From: Oehlia diaphana
Lineage: Eukaryota; Glomeromycota; Glomeromycetes; Glomerales; Glomeraceae
NCBI GenBank assembly: GCA_003833135.1
Contig: QZLH01000106.1
Coordinates: 22,458-63,712 of the forward strand
Direction of reading: 5' to 3'
DNA length: 41,255 nucleotides
Shown here: one piece after another, positions 1 through 12,539 of the stretch
How the letters are laid out: each line of letters opens with the position of its first letter
Numbering within the stretch: position 1 is the first letter of the stretch
Translations under genes and position numbers: made by a program
The notes under the pieces: model-generated
What the model was told of the DNA's origin: nothing
Seen by the model: only the letters and a program-made list of their open reading frames with translations
Database searches by the model: none

Positions 1-1057
1 CTTGTATAACATGCTTTAGGATGAGATTTAGTAGCAAGATTGTTATGCCCAATTGGTGCATTTATAAATTCCATAATGTTACTTTTTAATTCTTCACTAA
101 CTACTTTATTACTAGTATAAGGACGGAAAATCCAACTCTTAATAACATTTTGCACTTCTGATGTAGATGGCCTTTTGATGAATCTTCATTCCAACATTTT
201 TTCATCAAATCTACATAACACTGTGGAGTATTTTCAATAATTTCAGGCGTTCACCTTTACAAATACTTAAACTAAGTTGAAGATCATGTGCTCTATTATT
301 AAATGGTGGTATTCCAGATGTAAACTCCCACATAATCATAGAAAAACTATATATATCACTAGCTGGAGTATAAGATTTGCCTCTTAAAACTTCAGGAGCC
401 ATAAATGGTATAACACCATAAATATCATACTTTTCCAAAAACGATCTTACAGGTTGACATAATCCTAAATCACTAATATAAATTTTACTCTTATTATGAT
501 TTAAAATATTACCATCATGAAAATCACAATGAATAAGTCTTTTACTATGTATCTCACTAAGTCCAGAAATAATTTCATACAACATACTATATAATTTTTG
601 TTTCCAATTATTTTCAACTATTATTGTTAAATTTTCTCTTAAATTACCTTTATTTGCATAATCCATTACTACCATATATTTTGATGTATTTGGATCTTTT
701 GTGAATCCATGAAAATTTATAATATTATTTGAACTAAAAACACTTGCATGATATTCCCACTATAAATAATAATAATAATTTATTAATATAAATAAATTTA
801 ATTTAAATTAATTAAAAATAGAATATAATATATTATCATACTTCTTTTAAAAATTCATTTAAATTTTCATTTAAATTCTTGTGACATTTGAGAATTACTT
901 CTTTATCTTCATTATATTTAACCAAATAGCTTTGTATATAGTACCAAATCCTCCTTCATTAAGATATTCAACATTTTTAAATTTATTATAAGGAATCCAT
1001 CTTAATTCTTTTTCAAGAATAAATTTATCTATAATTATATTTCCACTTTTCCCAAAT
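1..1057 (-). pseudogene. TKL-like protein kinase copy with three frameshifts, running off the left edge
   Basis: Minus-strand kinase pieces read in order. First comes a glycine-loop exon (motif LNEGGFGTIYKAIW). An 82-bp intron at 760-841 follows (GTATGA...TATAG). Then come the hinge and catalytic lobe, with MVVMDYANKG, HCDFHDGNIL (HxD loop), ISDLG in place of DFG, PFMAPEV and SDIYSFSMIMWE, and the C-terminal motif CWNEDSSKRPS. The reading frame breaks three times by loss of one base: near 915-920, near 246-248 and near 173-177, the last in a run of A. Restored across the breaks, every segment is coherent and stays open to the window edge. A candidate first exon (ATG at 1229-1227, donor GTAAGT at 1210) does not join in frame. 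It is either a young pseudogene or an intact gene with homopolymer assembly errors. In function it would be a serine/threonine kinase of the TKL group. Confidence 0.8.
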
Positions 1058-1330
1058 CTATAAATTTACATAATTAAATTATATTATAGATTGTATTATA
1101 ATTTATGCAAAATATATTATTACTTACTCTAAAATTTAAACAGGAATTTAATTATATAAGTCTTAATTTTTAGATAAATACATATAAATAACCTATGATT
1201 TACAACTTACCAACTAAAGTAACAGACATTTTTCAAATGAAGGAATTCAGTTAACAAATAAATATTATATAAAATTTATATCAATAGAGATACTTACAAG
1301 CTAGATCAATAAATAATTTTTCAATTATTT

Positions 1331-1566
1331 AGTTTAAATTACAAGCAAATATTATAACAATAAGTAATAATAGAATTAAATAAATAACTTATAACTTACA
1401 ATCTATTAAGGAAAAAAATTAGTTAGTTTAAATTATATGTAAATATTATAACAATAAGTAATAATAGAATCAAATAAACAACTTACTATCTATAAAATAA
1501 TTTTTTAATAAAGAAATTAGTTAGTTTAAATTATATGTAAATATTATGACAATAAGTAATAATAGA
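1331..1566. repeat. Degenerate tandem repeat, unit about 94-98 bp, about 2.5 copies
   Basis: The word AGTTTAAATT followed by AAATATTATRACAATAAGTA starts at 1331, 1425 and 1523. The copies are AT-rich and similar over most of their length. The last is cut off at 1566 by a GC-richer stretch (ACCGACCGTTGCCATCCC). No coding potential is seen. Confidence 0.7.
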
Positions 1567-1689
1567 CCGACCGTTGCCATCCCTAATTCTAATTTATTAT
1601 TGTATTGTTTTTGTTTTCTCATAATCTTTAAAATACTAGATGCTGAAGATGAAGATAGTTCATTGCTAATGCAAAATAATGCTACTCTG

Positions 1690-2135
1690 CAAAAAATGAA
1701 ATGTTAAGTTTTACCAATAAATAGAAGAGAGAAACATAATGTATTGTGAAATTTCAATATAAACCAAGTTGCAGTTTGTAAAGTGTACCAATATATATTC
1801 CTTATTTATGTTACTAATTCTCATTTTTTTGTATTTCACAGAGAAGTAAATTATAGTAAACACACCACAATAATTGCAAAATGATCAATTTCAACTAGCA
1901 CATCATAATTATATTAGAACTGCTACTTTCCTTGCTTTAACAAATAAGTCTGGGTTATCCTAATTCTTTTTCTAATTCGTCTTACTACATTTTTTATATA
2001 CACAAGAAAAATGAAATATAATAATGAATAACCAATTTTACCAATAAATGGAGAAGAAAAGAATGTGTTAAGAAATTTCCACAAGTTAGCCATATAAACT
2101 AAGTTGCAGTTTATAAAGTATATCAACATACATTT
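1690..2135. repeat. Diverged direct duplication, spacing about 310-320 bp
   Basis: Around 1696-1800 and again around 2009-2130 the same order of words occurs: AAATGAAAT, TTTTACCAATAAATRGA, AAATTTC, then ATATAAACYAAGTTGCAGTT and AAAGTRTAYCAA. The start of a third copy (CTACTAATAAATGG) lies at about 2220. It is probably an old segmental or transposon duplication. The small open frame on the minus strand across the second copy is not supported as a gene. Confidence 0.5.
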
Positions 2136-3628
2136 GTTCTTTTTGCTGTATGATTAAGTGATTGTAAACAAGCTCCTATTATATTAGAATCTTTAATGTC
2201 AATACTAAATATCCCATAGTTCTACTAATAAATGGTTGACGGACTAAACAATACACTATGATATGAATTCCATTCCAAGAGAATAATGTAAGTGAGTAGG
2301 AGAGAAAAATTTTAAAATGTAAAGGTATCATATCTTTAAATTTATCTGAAATTGTGGCTAATAATGGAATAAAAATCTATTTTTGTGATTTATAAAGAAA
2401 TATGAAAGAATTTTATCTTATTGCATTATATAGCAGTTGAATTATGTGTAATCCAGGTAGATTTATTTTTATATAATAATCTTCAACAGTAACACAAGAA
2501 GTATTAGAGATTAAAATTTATTATAAATATGTTGAAAGCCAAGATAAATTTATAAATTATTTAGATAACATTAGCACAGGGTTTTTTAAAAGCAAAATAT
2601 AAGTAAATAAAAAAATTAAAGTTTTACAAGGAGTATAACTTAATGGACGCCTTTTATAAGAAATTTTGTGGGAAAAAATATTATCATGATTATTTATAAT
2701 ATATCATATCAAAGTTAACGAAAATTTCTAAGCCATTTATTTATTTCATAAGCCTTGGCTATGTTAGCCTTTTGTGACAAGCACGGTAAAAAACTTAAAA
2801 AATTTATAATATATTACATACACATAAACATAAACGTCTGAATAAAAAATAATTAATTACTTCTTTTAATTATTTACTGTAGTTTTCTTGTATTAGTTGT
2901 ATAATAATGTTTGTTGAACTACGAGTAATCTGTAGGAGAGACAATAGTTACAATCCTCATATGAAGTAATCAAAATTATGTTTAAAAAATAAGAATCTTT
3001 TACGTATTATAAAAGTCTATCGAAAAGCACACAACTAATATTAGACGGTGCATCCTAGTAGTGTATATATGAAAATAAAAAGAGAGAGGAATAAATTAAT
3101 AAGTAGAATTTGTCCAAGTGTCGCAGTTGAAATATATGTAAATTATAAATCTTTTCTCTGTTAATTCATTTAAGTGTCCTCACTTCATTTGGTAAAAAAA
3201 AATTTTTTTTAAATAAATAATGAAAGAATGAACTGCCTGTCAACATCGTTTTAATCCTAAAAATAACTTTTCGAAATCAAAATATTTTTTTTTATAGTGT
3301 GCTTCATCTGATTATTATAATTGGATATAAAAACATGTGAAAATAGAATGAATAGTATGAATGTATAATATATTTAAAGTTTATTCATTTTCATATTTTT
3401 TTATTAAAAAATTGTGATGTGTAACTTTTAATGTGATAAAAATAATAAATGTATATTATAATGGCAAAATAATAATTCTTGTTTTTTAATATGTATTAAC
3501 GTTAATTCTTATAGTTAAATTAAGTGATATATATTTCAGATAATTGCACTAATATTGAGATAGGAATTCCATAAATATAATGTTAAATATAAAAATGCAA
3601 ACAAAACAAAATTTTATAGTAAATTATA
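2136..3628. other. AT-rich intergenic stretch, nothing recognised
   Basis: Dense stop codons in all frames, homopolymer runs and no recognisable domain, tRNA or element ends. Confidence 0.6.
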
Positions 3629-4502
<874 letters not shown>

Positions 4503-7500
4503 TCCGTTAATTAGGAAGAAAGTAAAAAAGTCATTATCACGCAATTTCTATACTGTACGCCCTTTTAAAATCCTAAAAAAGAATGATTTACTACCAAGAT
4601 CATCAAAATATTTTTTTTTAGTGCTACCATTAAATAAACTCATTAACACGATCATGTGTTTTTTCGGTCGTACCAAAGTACATCTGCTTTTTAATTTATA
4701 TTTTTGCTGCCCGAACCAAATAAATGATTATCATTATGATGGTTTCAGGTATTTGATTAATGATAAATATTTGAGTACCAAAAATACTAATAAAACTCAT
4801 AAGCATCAGATGTAATACTACAGTGTAAGTTCCATAACTAAAACCAAAATCCATATACTATAATCAGGAATCATATATTTTAACCTTTCTTTTATTACAA
4901 ATGGAGCTGTAGTTGTAATAAACTCAAACTCAAGGCCAATTCTCCGATTCTAATTCTGCCAATAAACGCAACATGCATGTTGATAGCCTTACTCAAGTAA
5001 TTATTTATATAATATATAAACGTTTGATTTGATCATTCAAGTACGGCAAACAATATGACGACATCTTCAGTTACTATTTTAAGAATTCTTGATGTTTGGT
5101 TTTTTAAAAGGAGTCAAGCAAAGGGTCATACTTATTACGTTTAGAAGTTTGCAAGCGAATCAATTGAAAATTGGCTAATCTAAAATACTAAGTTTCCTGG
5201 TTTTTTTTGTTTATGAAAAAGGTTAAAAAAACTATAGCTTTTAATTGTGCAAAACTAAAGAACGATATACTAAAATTAGAAACATCATGTATAGGAAAAA
5301 TTTGAGTTAAAAAAATAATATATTTATTCACTCCAAATCGAAATCACAAATCCACCCGATCAACAATATTATTTTACCGTGAATATATTATTCTTGAATT
5401 TTCTTTTTCATTGTGGTAAGTTTGAAACTGGACTATATAAATTCTATGATGATTATCTGCCTTAGAGGGATGCCATGAATACTATAGTAGTAGAAGGAGA
5501 AGAGTGAACTTCATGATTTTTAATATCAATTTCTACGGGTAAATTAATTCTGTAGTCTTTTCAACTTTTATTTGATATTTCTTCTGTGAGGAATTAAAAA
5601 TTCCAGCTTGATAGGATCAACACAAGTGCACTTGCTAACCTCGATGTATACCAACTTTTTTCGATGCAAAGGTGAGGTACTCGCTAGGCCCTATAAATTT
5701 TATCATTTATTTCCATAAAAACTCCGTAAAAATGAGCCTTTCACGAATCCATTTACGGTAAATGTAAATTATGCGATAAATTCTGTGATATATATTGTAA
5801 ATATGGTTTAATTTTACAATTTAATTTTTTTTTTAATAAAAAATTCTTAATACTTCATCTTTGTTTTGTATATTATATTTACCTATAGATTTCTTGATAT
5901 TATACAAAACTAGTTTTATTATATTGCAAGTTTGTTTTAAAAATTTTAAAAATTTTGAATAATTCTAATTTATATTATAAATTTATTATGCTATATATAT
6001 GCTTTACCTTTACCAATACTTTGATCCATTACTATATTAAAATGGAAAAGATAATATCTCTTTTTCTTCTTTTTTTTTATTATTATCAGTTATTAAATGT
6101 TTTTGTTAGTATAAACAAGTGAAACATTTACTGAGTGATCAGCTGACTATGCTGACTATGATGGCTATGACATCATAGTTAATGATTTTTTTATTTTTAT
6201 TATTATTTCTCAAAGTGAACAAAGTTACATTAAAACTCTTTCGGAACTGGGGTGTTGTCACCTTGGAGGAGACGACCGGACACATGACATCTCATCTCTA
6301 AACATGTACAGTATATAATAAATTTATATAATAAATTTATAATAAACTGTAACTCTTTTTTTCATTTTACCAAAGTTTAATAAAACCATGGATTCAAGTA
6401 ATCTAGTAAATCGTGTTCTGGATTTTTAAAAACGTACTTTCGACTTTTTTGATTAAAAAAAAAAAAAAACATGTAACGTGTGTAGGCTATCTAATAAAAA
6501 CCGTCAGGAGACTTCACGTACTAATCAGAAAATACAAATAGAAGAACATGAAAAAATTAAGACAAATTAACATATTTATATTGAGGTTTGCAAGAGATTA
6601 TAGTTGAAATTATTACAAAATACAAGGAAAAATACACGTAGTAATACTTTCGAAGTGTTTAGTTTCATTGATATTACAGAATTTCAAGATGATTCTAAAG
6701 TAATATTGAATGGTTAAAAAAGGTTGAAAAAAATTTAAGCCTTTGAAAAAAATATTGAAAAGTTATAATAAGCGACATACAATGCCTCGTGGCTCGTACT
6801 TGAAAAGGTTATAATAGTAATACATATAATATATAATAATTTACATTATAAAATTTTATTTTATTAATAAAAAAGATTTGAAAGTTACCACTTCAAAAAA
6901 ATAATTTTATTGATTATTAACTTGAATAAAAATACTAAGTTTTATTTATTTGTTTTACTTGTCGTTGATAAATGGAATAGAAATAATCGTCATCCAAATC
7001 ACGTGAATGTGACATTTTTCTGCGAAACGTCTTCGATCTTTGCAAATTTTTTTATTTTTTTTTTACATTTTTTGGCGCAAACCTTTAACATATTATATGC
7101 GTATTTTTGCCCACTTTACAATTTTATTTAGTATATCATAAATGATGATGCATATTATAAAGGTCAATGGCGGCTTCGATTATACGGTTTAGAATACTGT
7201 TATTGACTTTTATATTTGGGATGCGATATTTCGCGCGCGATAAAAAAACAAACCCCGAAAAAAAAAATACAATAAAATGAATAATTTTATTAATGAAATT
7301 CTTAATAACCAATATAATTTTTTGATTTTTTCAATTAAACTCTACAATTCATTAAGTATTTACTTGATAGGAATAAACTAATAAATTTTATTCACATGCT
7401 ACAAAATATAAGAATTTAAATCTTTTCTAATAATAACTTTGTTAATTCTTTTATATACGCCTTTTCTATTTTTACTATTGAACCTAAATAAATAGTCAGT

Positions 7501-8692
7501 AACATGATCATGTGTTTTTTCGCATAAAGTAATTTTTAATTCACTTTAAAAGCTTCATAATTTATTATCGCTGTAAGCAGTCAACTAAACATATTTGATA
7601 TTATTTATAATTCTTTTATTATCATAAATAAAGTAAATGGTAAGTTGGTAACATAAATCAATTCTCTGCAATTTAAGAATTACTTAACTTACATGTAACA
7701 ACTGCATGAGCCAAAATCTTTATATTTTGAAAAATAAAATATAAGTAATATTTATAAAGATGCCAACTTTAATATAAATTCAAATAATAAATATGGTGAG
7801 ATGTAATCTCGAGTATGTGTAAATTTGTGTTTTTATATAAATTTCTTGCGCAAATTTGTACAGATTTACAATTAATCTTATGTATCATCAATTTGATTCG
7901 ATGATCCGGATTTACAACCATCTTGGTGCCCTATTTTGATAAACTATAGAAAAACAACTATACTCAAGAAGATAAGTACAAGCTACATTAGGACTTTCAC
8001 ATTTTATTCTAATTTAAAAAAATATTTGGTCTCGTTCGATAATAATTCTTTATATGGATATATCTTTAAAAGATAATCCGAAGATAAACGTTAATATCTA
8101 AAATATCTCGTTGAATAACGGTTTCTGATCACACGCCCTCTTTAATAAAGCTATTACCTCGTTTTAAGTGGTGCTAATTAGATGAATTGATGGCTTCCCA
8201 TACCTTCTAGTTATTACAATTAATAATTTCCCTATCATATCTAGAGCATCTCCACAAAAAGGGAAGGAACTATGGAGCGGACAGTGTCTTTAGGGTAATC
8301 GGACAAGAATGTAACATCTTTGGAAAATATAGAAAAATACGTATGTGATTAATACAACGTGTTTAATTCGATTTATCATCGTAAAAAGTACACCATTTTT
8401 TTTTTTTTTTATTTAAGATAAAAAACTGGTATATTACAACTAACTATTTTACATCTAAAGTTATTTCAATGATTTAATGACATTAACTGTTACACTATAA
8501 TTATACAAATTATTAATCTCAGTTTAATTTAACTCGTAATAATAGCAAATTAATGTTGTAATATTATATAACACGACTTAAGTTGAAGATCTACTATAAT
8601 AAATTTAACAACCATGACTTTAGTTTTTTTAATTTTACTTCCCCATATTGTTATATCCAATAATTATAATTTTTTTTAATAAACCTAATATG
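4503..8692. other. Long AT-rich stretch between the E2 and Argonaute genes
   Basis: No intact gene seen. It holds scattered poly(T)/poly(A) runs (for example 6450-6470 and 8397-8412), a palindromic TCGCGCGCGA at about 7230, and a possible coding relic at 5463-5643 described separately. A phrase around ATGATCATGTGTTTTTTCG occurs near 4652 and near 7504, so the two areas may share an old element. Short open frames here have no domain and poor codon pattern. Confidence 0.6.
5463..5643 (-). pseudogene. Coding-like relic, unidentified
   Basis: On the minus strand, three short frames follow one another with the look of a degraded exon: CTCVDPIKLEFLIPHRRN, then YQIKVEKTTELI, then LPVEIDIKNHEVHSSP ending FMASL and a stop. 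Moving between them needs two frameshifts. A further coding-like piece (GLEFEFITTTAPFVIKERL) lies on the same strand near 4880-4960. The beta-rich wording faintly recalls alpha-arrestin lobes, but this is a guess and no motif proves it. Confidence 0.2.
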
Positions 8693-11482
8693 TCACATGA
8701 AATACATGGGGAATTTATTGAGATTTCTATGCAACTTTAGCAACTTTGGTGGTGGTGGTTTGTCATTTTTATCTTTCTTAACAAACTTAACACGAGAAGG
8801 TACTAAATACATTTTCGCCCGGGCACAAGTGAGATGTGCGTAATACGTAGGTGATGGAATGCTGACACTGGATGTGGCGCGTTGGAAGTTATAACATAAT
8901 GTATTACTTAAGCTTTGAAATTGATCTATTGATAATTGGATATCATCATAAAGTATAGTATAATGAGATGGACGCGCTGTTCCTTGATTTGCATAGTGTG
9001 ACTGGAGGTAAAAGTCATTAAGTGTGGGATGAGTGATTTTTTTGTCAATAACAGTTCCGACAAGACAGTTTCCATTTCTGTCGGCTTCATTTTTACTTTG
9101 GGGATTTATTGGGAAAATTCTCGTATGATGACGTTTACCGACGACTGCAAAAATGATCTTTGGCTCGTAAGGCTTGTTACCTTTCCGGAACTCAGCGCAT
9201 GCTTCCTTAATCTTGGGAAGTTCAAATCTGAGCACTCGTTCAAACTGGGATTCGCTAACACCATCACGGTACATAATAATGTACGGTGGAAGAACTTTTT
9301 CATCTTTTTCATTTTTCTGGAGGCCTCTTTTTTTCCTCTGATACTCACAATAATCTTTCAAGATTTCTTTTATCATTTTATCAATTTTAAGAATCTCTTC
9401 CTTTCCGGAGCGTTCTTGATCCTGATATTTTGTAACATAACGTGCGGCTTGATCGTCAAGTGAACCAACAACAGCACAGATGGAACTACCATATTTGTCT
9501 TTGGGGTGGGTCACATCAGCACCAAGAAAGAGCACTTTACCTCCAGGAAGACTGAGCTTTTCTTCGGGTAGGTTAGAGTTTACACCGCCTAGTTTAAGGT
9601 TTATTTTCAAAGCAAGATTGGCACAATATTGCGGGTTGCGGAAGTTTCTCTTAGAATCTACGCTTATACATTGCGAAAGACATCCTATATCGGTGTCCAT
9701 AACGCGCTTGATCGTTTCGTAAACTTCAGTATTTATTGGCGACTTTTCTCCGGGAATAATGAAGAGTATCATTTGCGGCGGTTTGTTCAGTCTTTTTTCT
9801 GCATCTTTATAAGCTTGCTTTACACTATCAGGTCCCCTATATTGTTGATAATAAATAGCCGGCATATTTTTTGTTACTCTTGCTATTTTCATCCCTTGTA
9901 ATTCGCATTGCCTTGCGAGATTTTCGATAAAATTAATAGCTTCCGGTTTAGGCATCCAATTATTTTGTTCAAAAATAACTACATGCCAGAATTCGAGACG
10001 TTCACCACTCTCAACAAATTTGACGTTTCTAAGATTCCATTGCCCATTTACGGGTTTCATGTTGTATCCTGAATATTTAATGTCTGTAGACCCAATTATA
10101 CGTGCATCCACTTTGGTCAGGTTGGGTTCAACTTCCATACCAATCTTTGTAGGATCATTTTGTAGCTGCAGTATTTCGGTTGCACCCTTGATCGTTTCGC
10201 TTTCATTCACGCTGGGTCTCATCTTAGCAGCCAAAATAATCTCTCCTCGTTGTCTTCCAGTCAACTTTTTGTTGCTATAACGTTGTCCTTCAATAATTTT
10301 ACAAAATTCGATCGGCCATGCAATTGATGTGTCATCGTCACTCATTATTTCAACAAAGAGCTTTGTTGGCTTCCGGGATTGACCCTTGTTCTTTAAGTAT
10401 TCTTCAATCTTGTTCTTGAAGTATCCCTCAAGTGGAAATGTTTCACTCGAATCTGTCTTTGGTTTATATTTGAAAGAAGCTACTTGTTTAGCATTTAGAA
10501 GCTTTTTAATACGTCTTTCAGTTTGAATAGGTTCCTTATTTGCAGTTAGCACATGTTGAGGGCGAACAAGCAAGCCTCTGAGTACATCGTTAATCTTCTT
10601 CAGTACCGGGAAATTGAAATAACTAGGAAGTGTTCGAAACTTTGGATAAAGATATTGGAGAAGAAAATCATCTAGATTTAATGGTTGATAAAAAGTGGTG
10701 AATGTAGGGTTTACATTAATAAATAAGCTTCCTTGACCTGGTCTTACAGTTGAAAACCATCCAGCCCACAATTCGACACCACCATTAATTATTTTTTTAT
10801 TTCCTTTGTCATAGATTGAACTTTTGCCGGATTGAATGTAACGTTCATTTTCTGTCCCTACTTTATGGATTAGGGCGTTGAGAACGTTAAAAGCTTCGTC
10901 GCTGAAGAATTCCCACTCAAACTCTTCTCCTTTAATGTACTTCTCCAGTTGAGTTAACTTGATCTCGGTGTCTATGCGGTTAATTTTTACCTTGTATCGA
11001 GTAGAATCTCCATCAAGGTTTTGTATATCTTTAATATTAATTTCTACTTCCTTAACGGTAGGATTTGGGTCGTTCAAATCCTCAAATCCCAGATAATCCG
11101 TTGTATAGAGAGCGGAACCACCATCATATGCGATAACTACGCCCTGAAACCAATCCTCATTTTTGAGACCAATTTCTTTAAGAACTCTGCGCCGAATATT
11201 CTTTCCATAGTCTGATCTTTCACGCTTGATGGCACTCTCAATATTCTTATCAGTGGGATTGACAGCAGCTTCAGTACTCTTATAAATGGGATTGACGACA
11301 GCTTCAATATTCTTATCAACAGGATCGATCTCAATGTTATATTTAAGAAATTTATCGTATTTGGAGATAGTTGTCACTTCGAAACTATTGACCTTCACTT
11401 TAATAGGTCGTCCTTCTTTTCCAAAACCTTCCCGTTTAAGAATAGGAGGAGGAATGTAAGGCTCTTCTGTTTCTTCTGGCAT
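8693..11482 (-). CDS. Argonaute (eukaryotic AGO clade), 929 aa, slicer residues intact
   Basis: The RNA-silencing effector that binds a small guide RNA and cleaves matching RNA, normally in the cytoplasm. Domain order by residue: N-domain about 25-180, linker 1 about 190-260 (NGGVELWAGWFSTVRPGQ), PAZ about 265-400, linker 2, Mid about 450-590, Piwi about 570-890. The catalytic tetrad is readable: D656 in FLGADVTHP, E696 in KEEILK, D740 in YRDGVSESQF and H840 in RPSHYTILYDD. It ends MYFM, as AGO proteins end in a short hydrophobic MYF-type tail. The start is supported by RPIKVKVNSFEV shortly after it, the usual opening of the N-domain, and by stops upstream. Residues 53-85 are three 11-aa repeats of the type NPxDKNIEAAV. 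It is one exon of 2.8 kb with visibly higher GC than its surroundings, unlike the intron-rich neighbours. Confidence 0.96.
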   Translation of the reverse strand: MPEETEEPYIPPPILKREGFGKEGRPIKVKVNSFEVTTISKYDKFLKYNIEIDPVDKNIEAVVNPIYKSTEAAVNPTDKNIESAIKRERSDYGKNIRRRVLKEIGLKNEDWFQGVVIAYDGGSALYTTDYLGFEDLNDPNPTVKEVEINIKDIQNLDGDSTRYKVKINRIDTEIKLTQLEKYIKGEEFEWEFFSDEAFNVLNALIHKVGTENERYIQSGKSSIYDKGNKKIINGGVELWAGWFSTVRPGQGSLFINVNPTFTTFYQPLNLDDFLLQYLYPKFRTLPSYFNFPVLKKINDVLRGLLVRPQHVLTANKEPIQTERRIKKLLNAKQVASFKYKPKTDSSETFPLEGYFKNKIEEYLKNKGQSRKPTKLFVEIMSDDDTSIAWPIEFCKIIEGQRYSNKKLTGRQRGEIILAAKMRPSVNESETIKGATEILQLQNDPTKIGMEVEPNLTKVDARIIGSTDIKYSGYNMKPVNGQWNLRNVKFVESGERLEFWHVVIFEQNNWMPKPEAINFIENLARQCELQGMKIARVTKNMPAIYYQQYRGPDSVKQAYKDAEKRLNKPPQMILFIIPGEKSPINTEVYETIKRVMDTDIGCLSQCISVDSKRNFRNPQYCANLALKINLKLGGVNSNLPEEKLSLPGGKVLFLGADVTHPKDKYGSSICAVVGSLDDQAARYVTKYQDQERSGKEEILKIDKMIKEILKDYCEYQRKKRGLQKNEKDEKVLPPYIIMYRDGVSESQFERVLRFELPKIKEACAEFRKGNKPYEPKIIFAVVGKRHHTRIFPINPQSKNEADRNGNCLVGTVIDKKITHPTLNDFYLQSHYANQGTARPSHYTILYDDIQLSIDQFQSLSNTLCYNFQRATSSVSIPSPTYYAHLTCARAKMYLVPSRVKFVKKDKNDKPPPPKLLKLHRNLNKFPMYFM

Positions 11483-11950
11483 TTTTTTCTTTTTATAAAA
11501 AAAAAAATATCAATTTTTTAAATTAAGGTTAAAGTGGGTAATTTTATAGAAGCAAGTTTACGCCCTGGGCTGAGAAATATGGCTAAAATTAGAACTTTGT
11601 CTTACATTTGTAGTTTAACAAGAAGGGATTGTCATTTAGAATTAAAAATCATCAGATTAAAAAAAAATTCTAAAATAATAATAAGAATATAGAAACATAA
11701 AGTTGTTTTTAGAAATATTTCCTTTTCTTATTATTTAGTTTTTCCATTGGGAACACAATCGTGAGACTAAATTCAGGTTGATCGACAAATAAAAACTGAG
11801 TAACTTGTTTGTTAAACAGATTTTTTAATATATTTTTAAAACACAGATCAACATGATCACACAAAAACGAAATTACGCCATTGTATGGCCACAAAATAAA
11901 TCAAATGATTATTATTATGACGCACCAAATTCTTCTTTAATTAAATAGAA
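11483..11950. other. Upstream flank of the Argonaute gene
   Basis: An A/T-rich 5' flank (a TATAAAAAG word about 15 bp before the ATG on the minus strand). A 61-aa minus-strand frame at 11709-11894 has no recognisable feature and is not called. Nothing else is seen. Confidence 0.4.
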
Positions 11951-11951
11951 C

Positions 11952-11979
11952 ATTCTGTCCCTTTGTTATTTTCGTTAGC

Positions 11980-12022
<43 letters not shown>

Positions 12023-12076
12023 CTGCCCCTTTTTTTTTTTCTTTAACGAAAAAAAAAAAAAAAAAAAAAAAAAAAA
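11952..12076. repeat. Tandem duplicate of a 28-nt segment, each copy ending in long poly(A)
   Basis: TTCTGTCCCTTTGTTATTTT...CGTTAGCG followed by about 39 A is repeated as TTCTGCCCCTTTTTTTTTTT...CTTTAACG followed by about 29 A. Both copies have the same order and length up to the A run. It resembles slippage of a retroposon tail, or two insertions of the same short retroposed end. The A-run lengths are prone to sequencing error. Confidence 0.6.
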
Positions 12077-12092
12077 TAACCAAGAAATTTAG

Positions 12093-12535
12093 TGTTGCTA
12101 TCGTTTTTCGTAGAAGTCACGTGATAGTAACAGAAGTACGCATTAAGTCAATTCACAAAATAATAAATTTAAAATGTATATTTATTGGGAATAAACAATA
12201 AATGAAACCATACAAAAATAATTAAGTAATAAATAATAAACTTCATAAATCATAAAATATAAAATAAAATAAAATATTGCTGCCTCCACCGGCGATCTGC
12301 AATATTACCAAATAGAAAACTAAACTAAAATACTCAAATAAACCTTTCTCAATCTCCCTCTATCACTTCGTTTACCTTGTCTTTTATACTATATCATATC
12401 TTCGAGTAAGTTATCGTGCCGATAAATTACTTTAAATTGATAAGTTACTATAGGAGTAAGTTACTATTAAAGTAACTTACTATCTGGAGCGTCAATCATT
12501 ACCAGGGTTCCGATTCCTCGTCGATCCGCGTAACA
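12093..12535 (-). mobile_element. Likely solo LTR, 443 bp
   Basis: The segment begins TGTTGC and ends GTAACA (TG...CA with short inverted ends). It is flanked on both sides by TTAG (12089-12092 and 12536-12539). Read on the minus strand it has an LTR layout: a GC-richer start (TTACGCGGATCGACG), a TATA box (AGTATAAAAGACAAGG, near 12380), a purine-rich middle, then an AT-rich end with AATAAA-type signals. No internal retrotransposon body, primer binding site or second LTR is seen, so it is best read as a recombination remnant. A 4-bp duplication can arise by chance. Confidence 0.5.
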
Positions 12536-12539
12536 TTAG

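Noticed and set aside
4621..7131. Short plus-strand frames at 4621-4815 and 6910-7131
   Set aside because: No domain, no conserved start context, and homopolymer-driven composition.
7226..7240. TCGCGCGCGA palindrome
   Set aside because: Isolated and short, with no partner motif nearby; not enough to call a site.
9029..11334. Several open frames of 64-144 codons overlapping the Argonaute gene on both strands
   Set aside because: They are shadows of a GC-richer coding sequence, with no domain or start context of their own.
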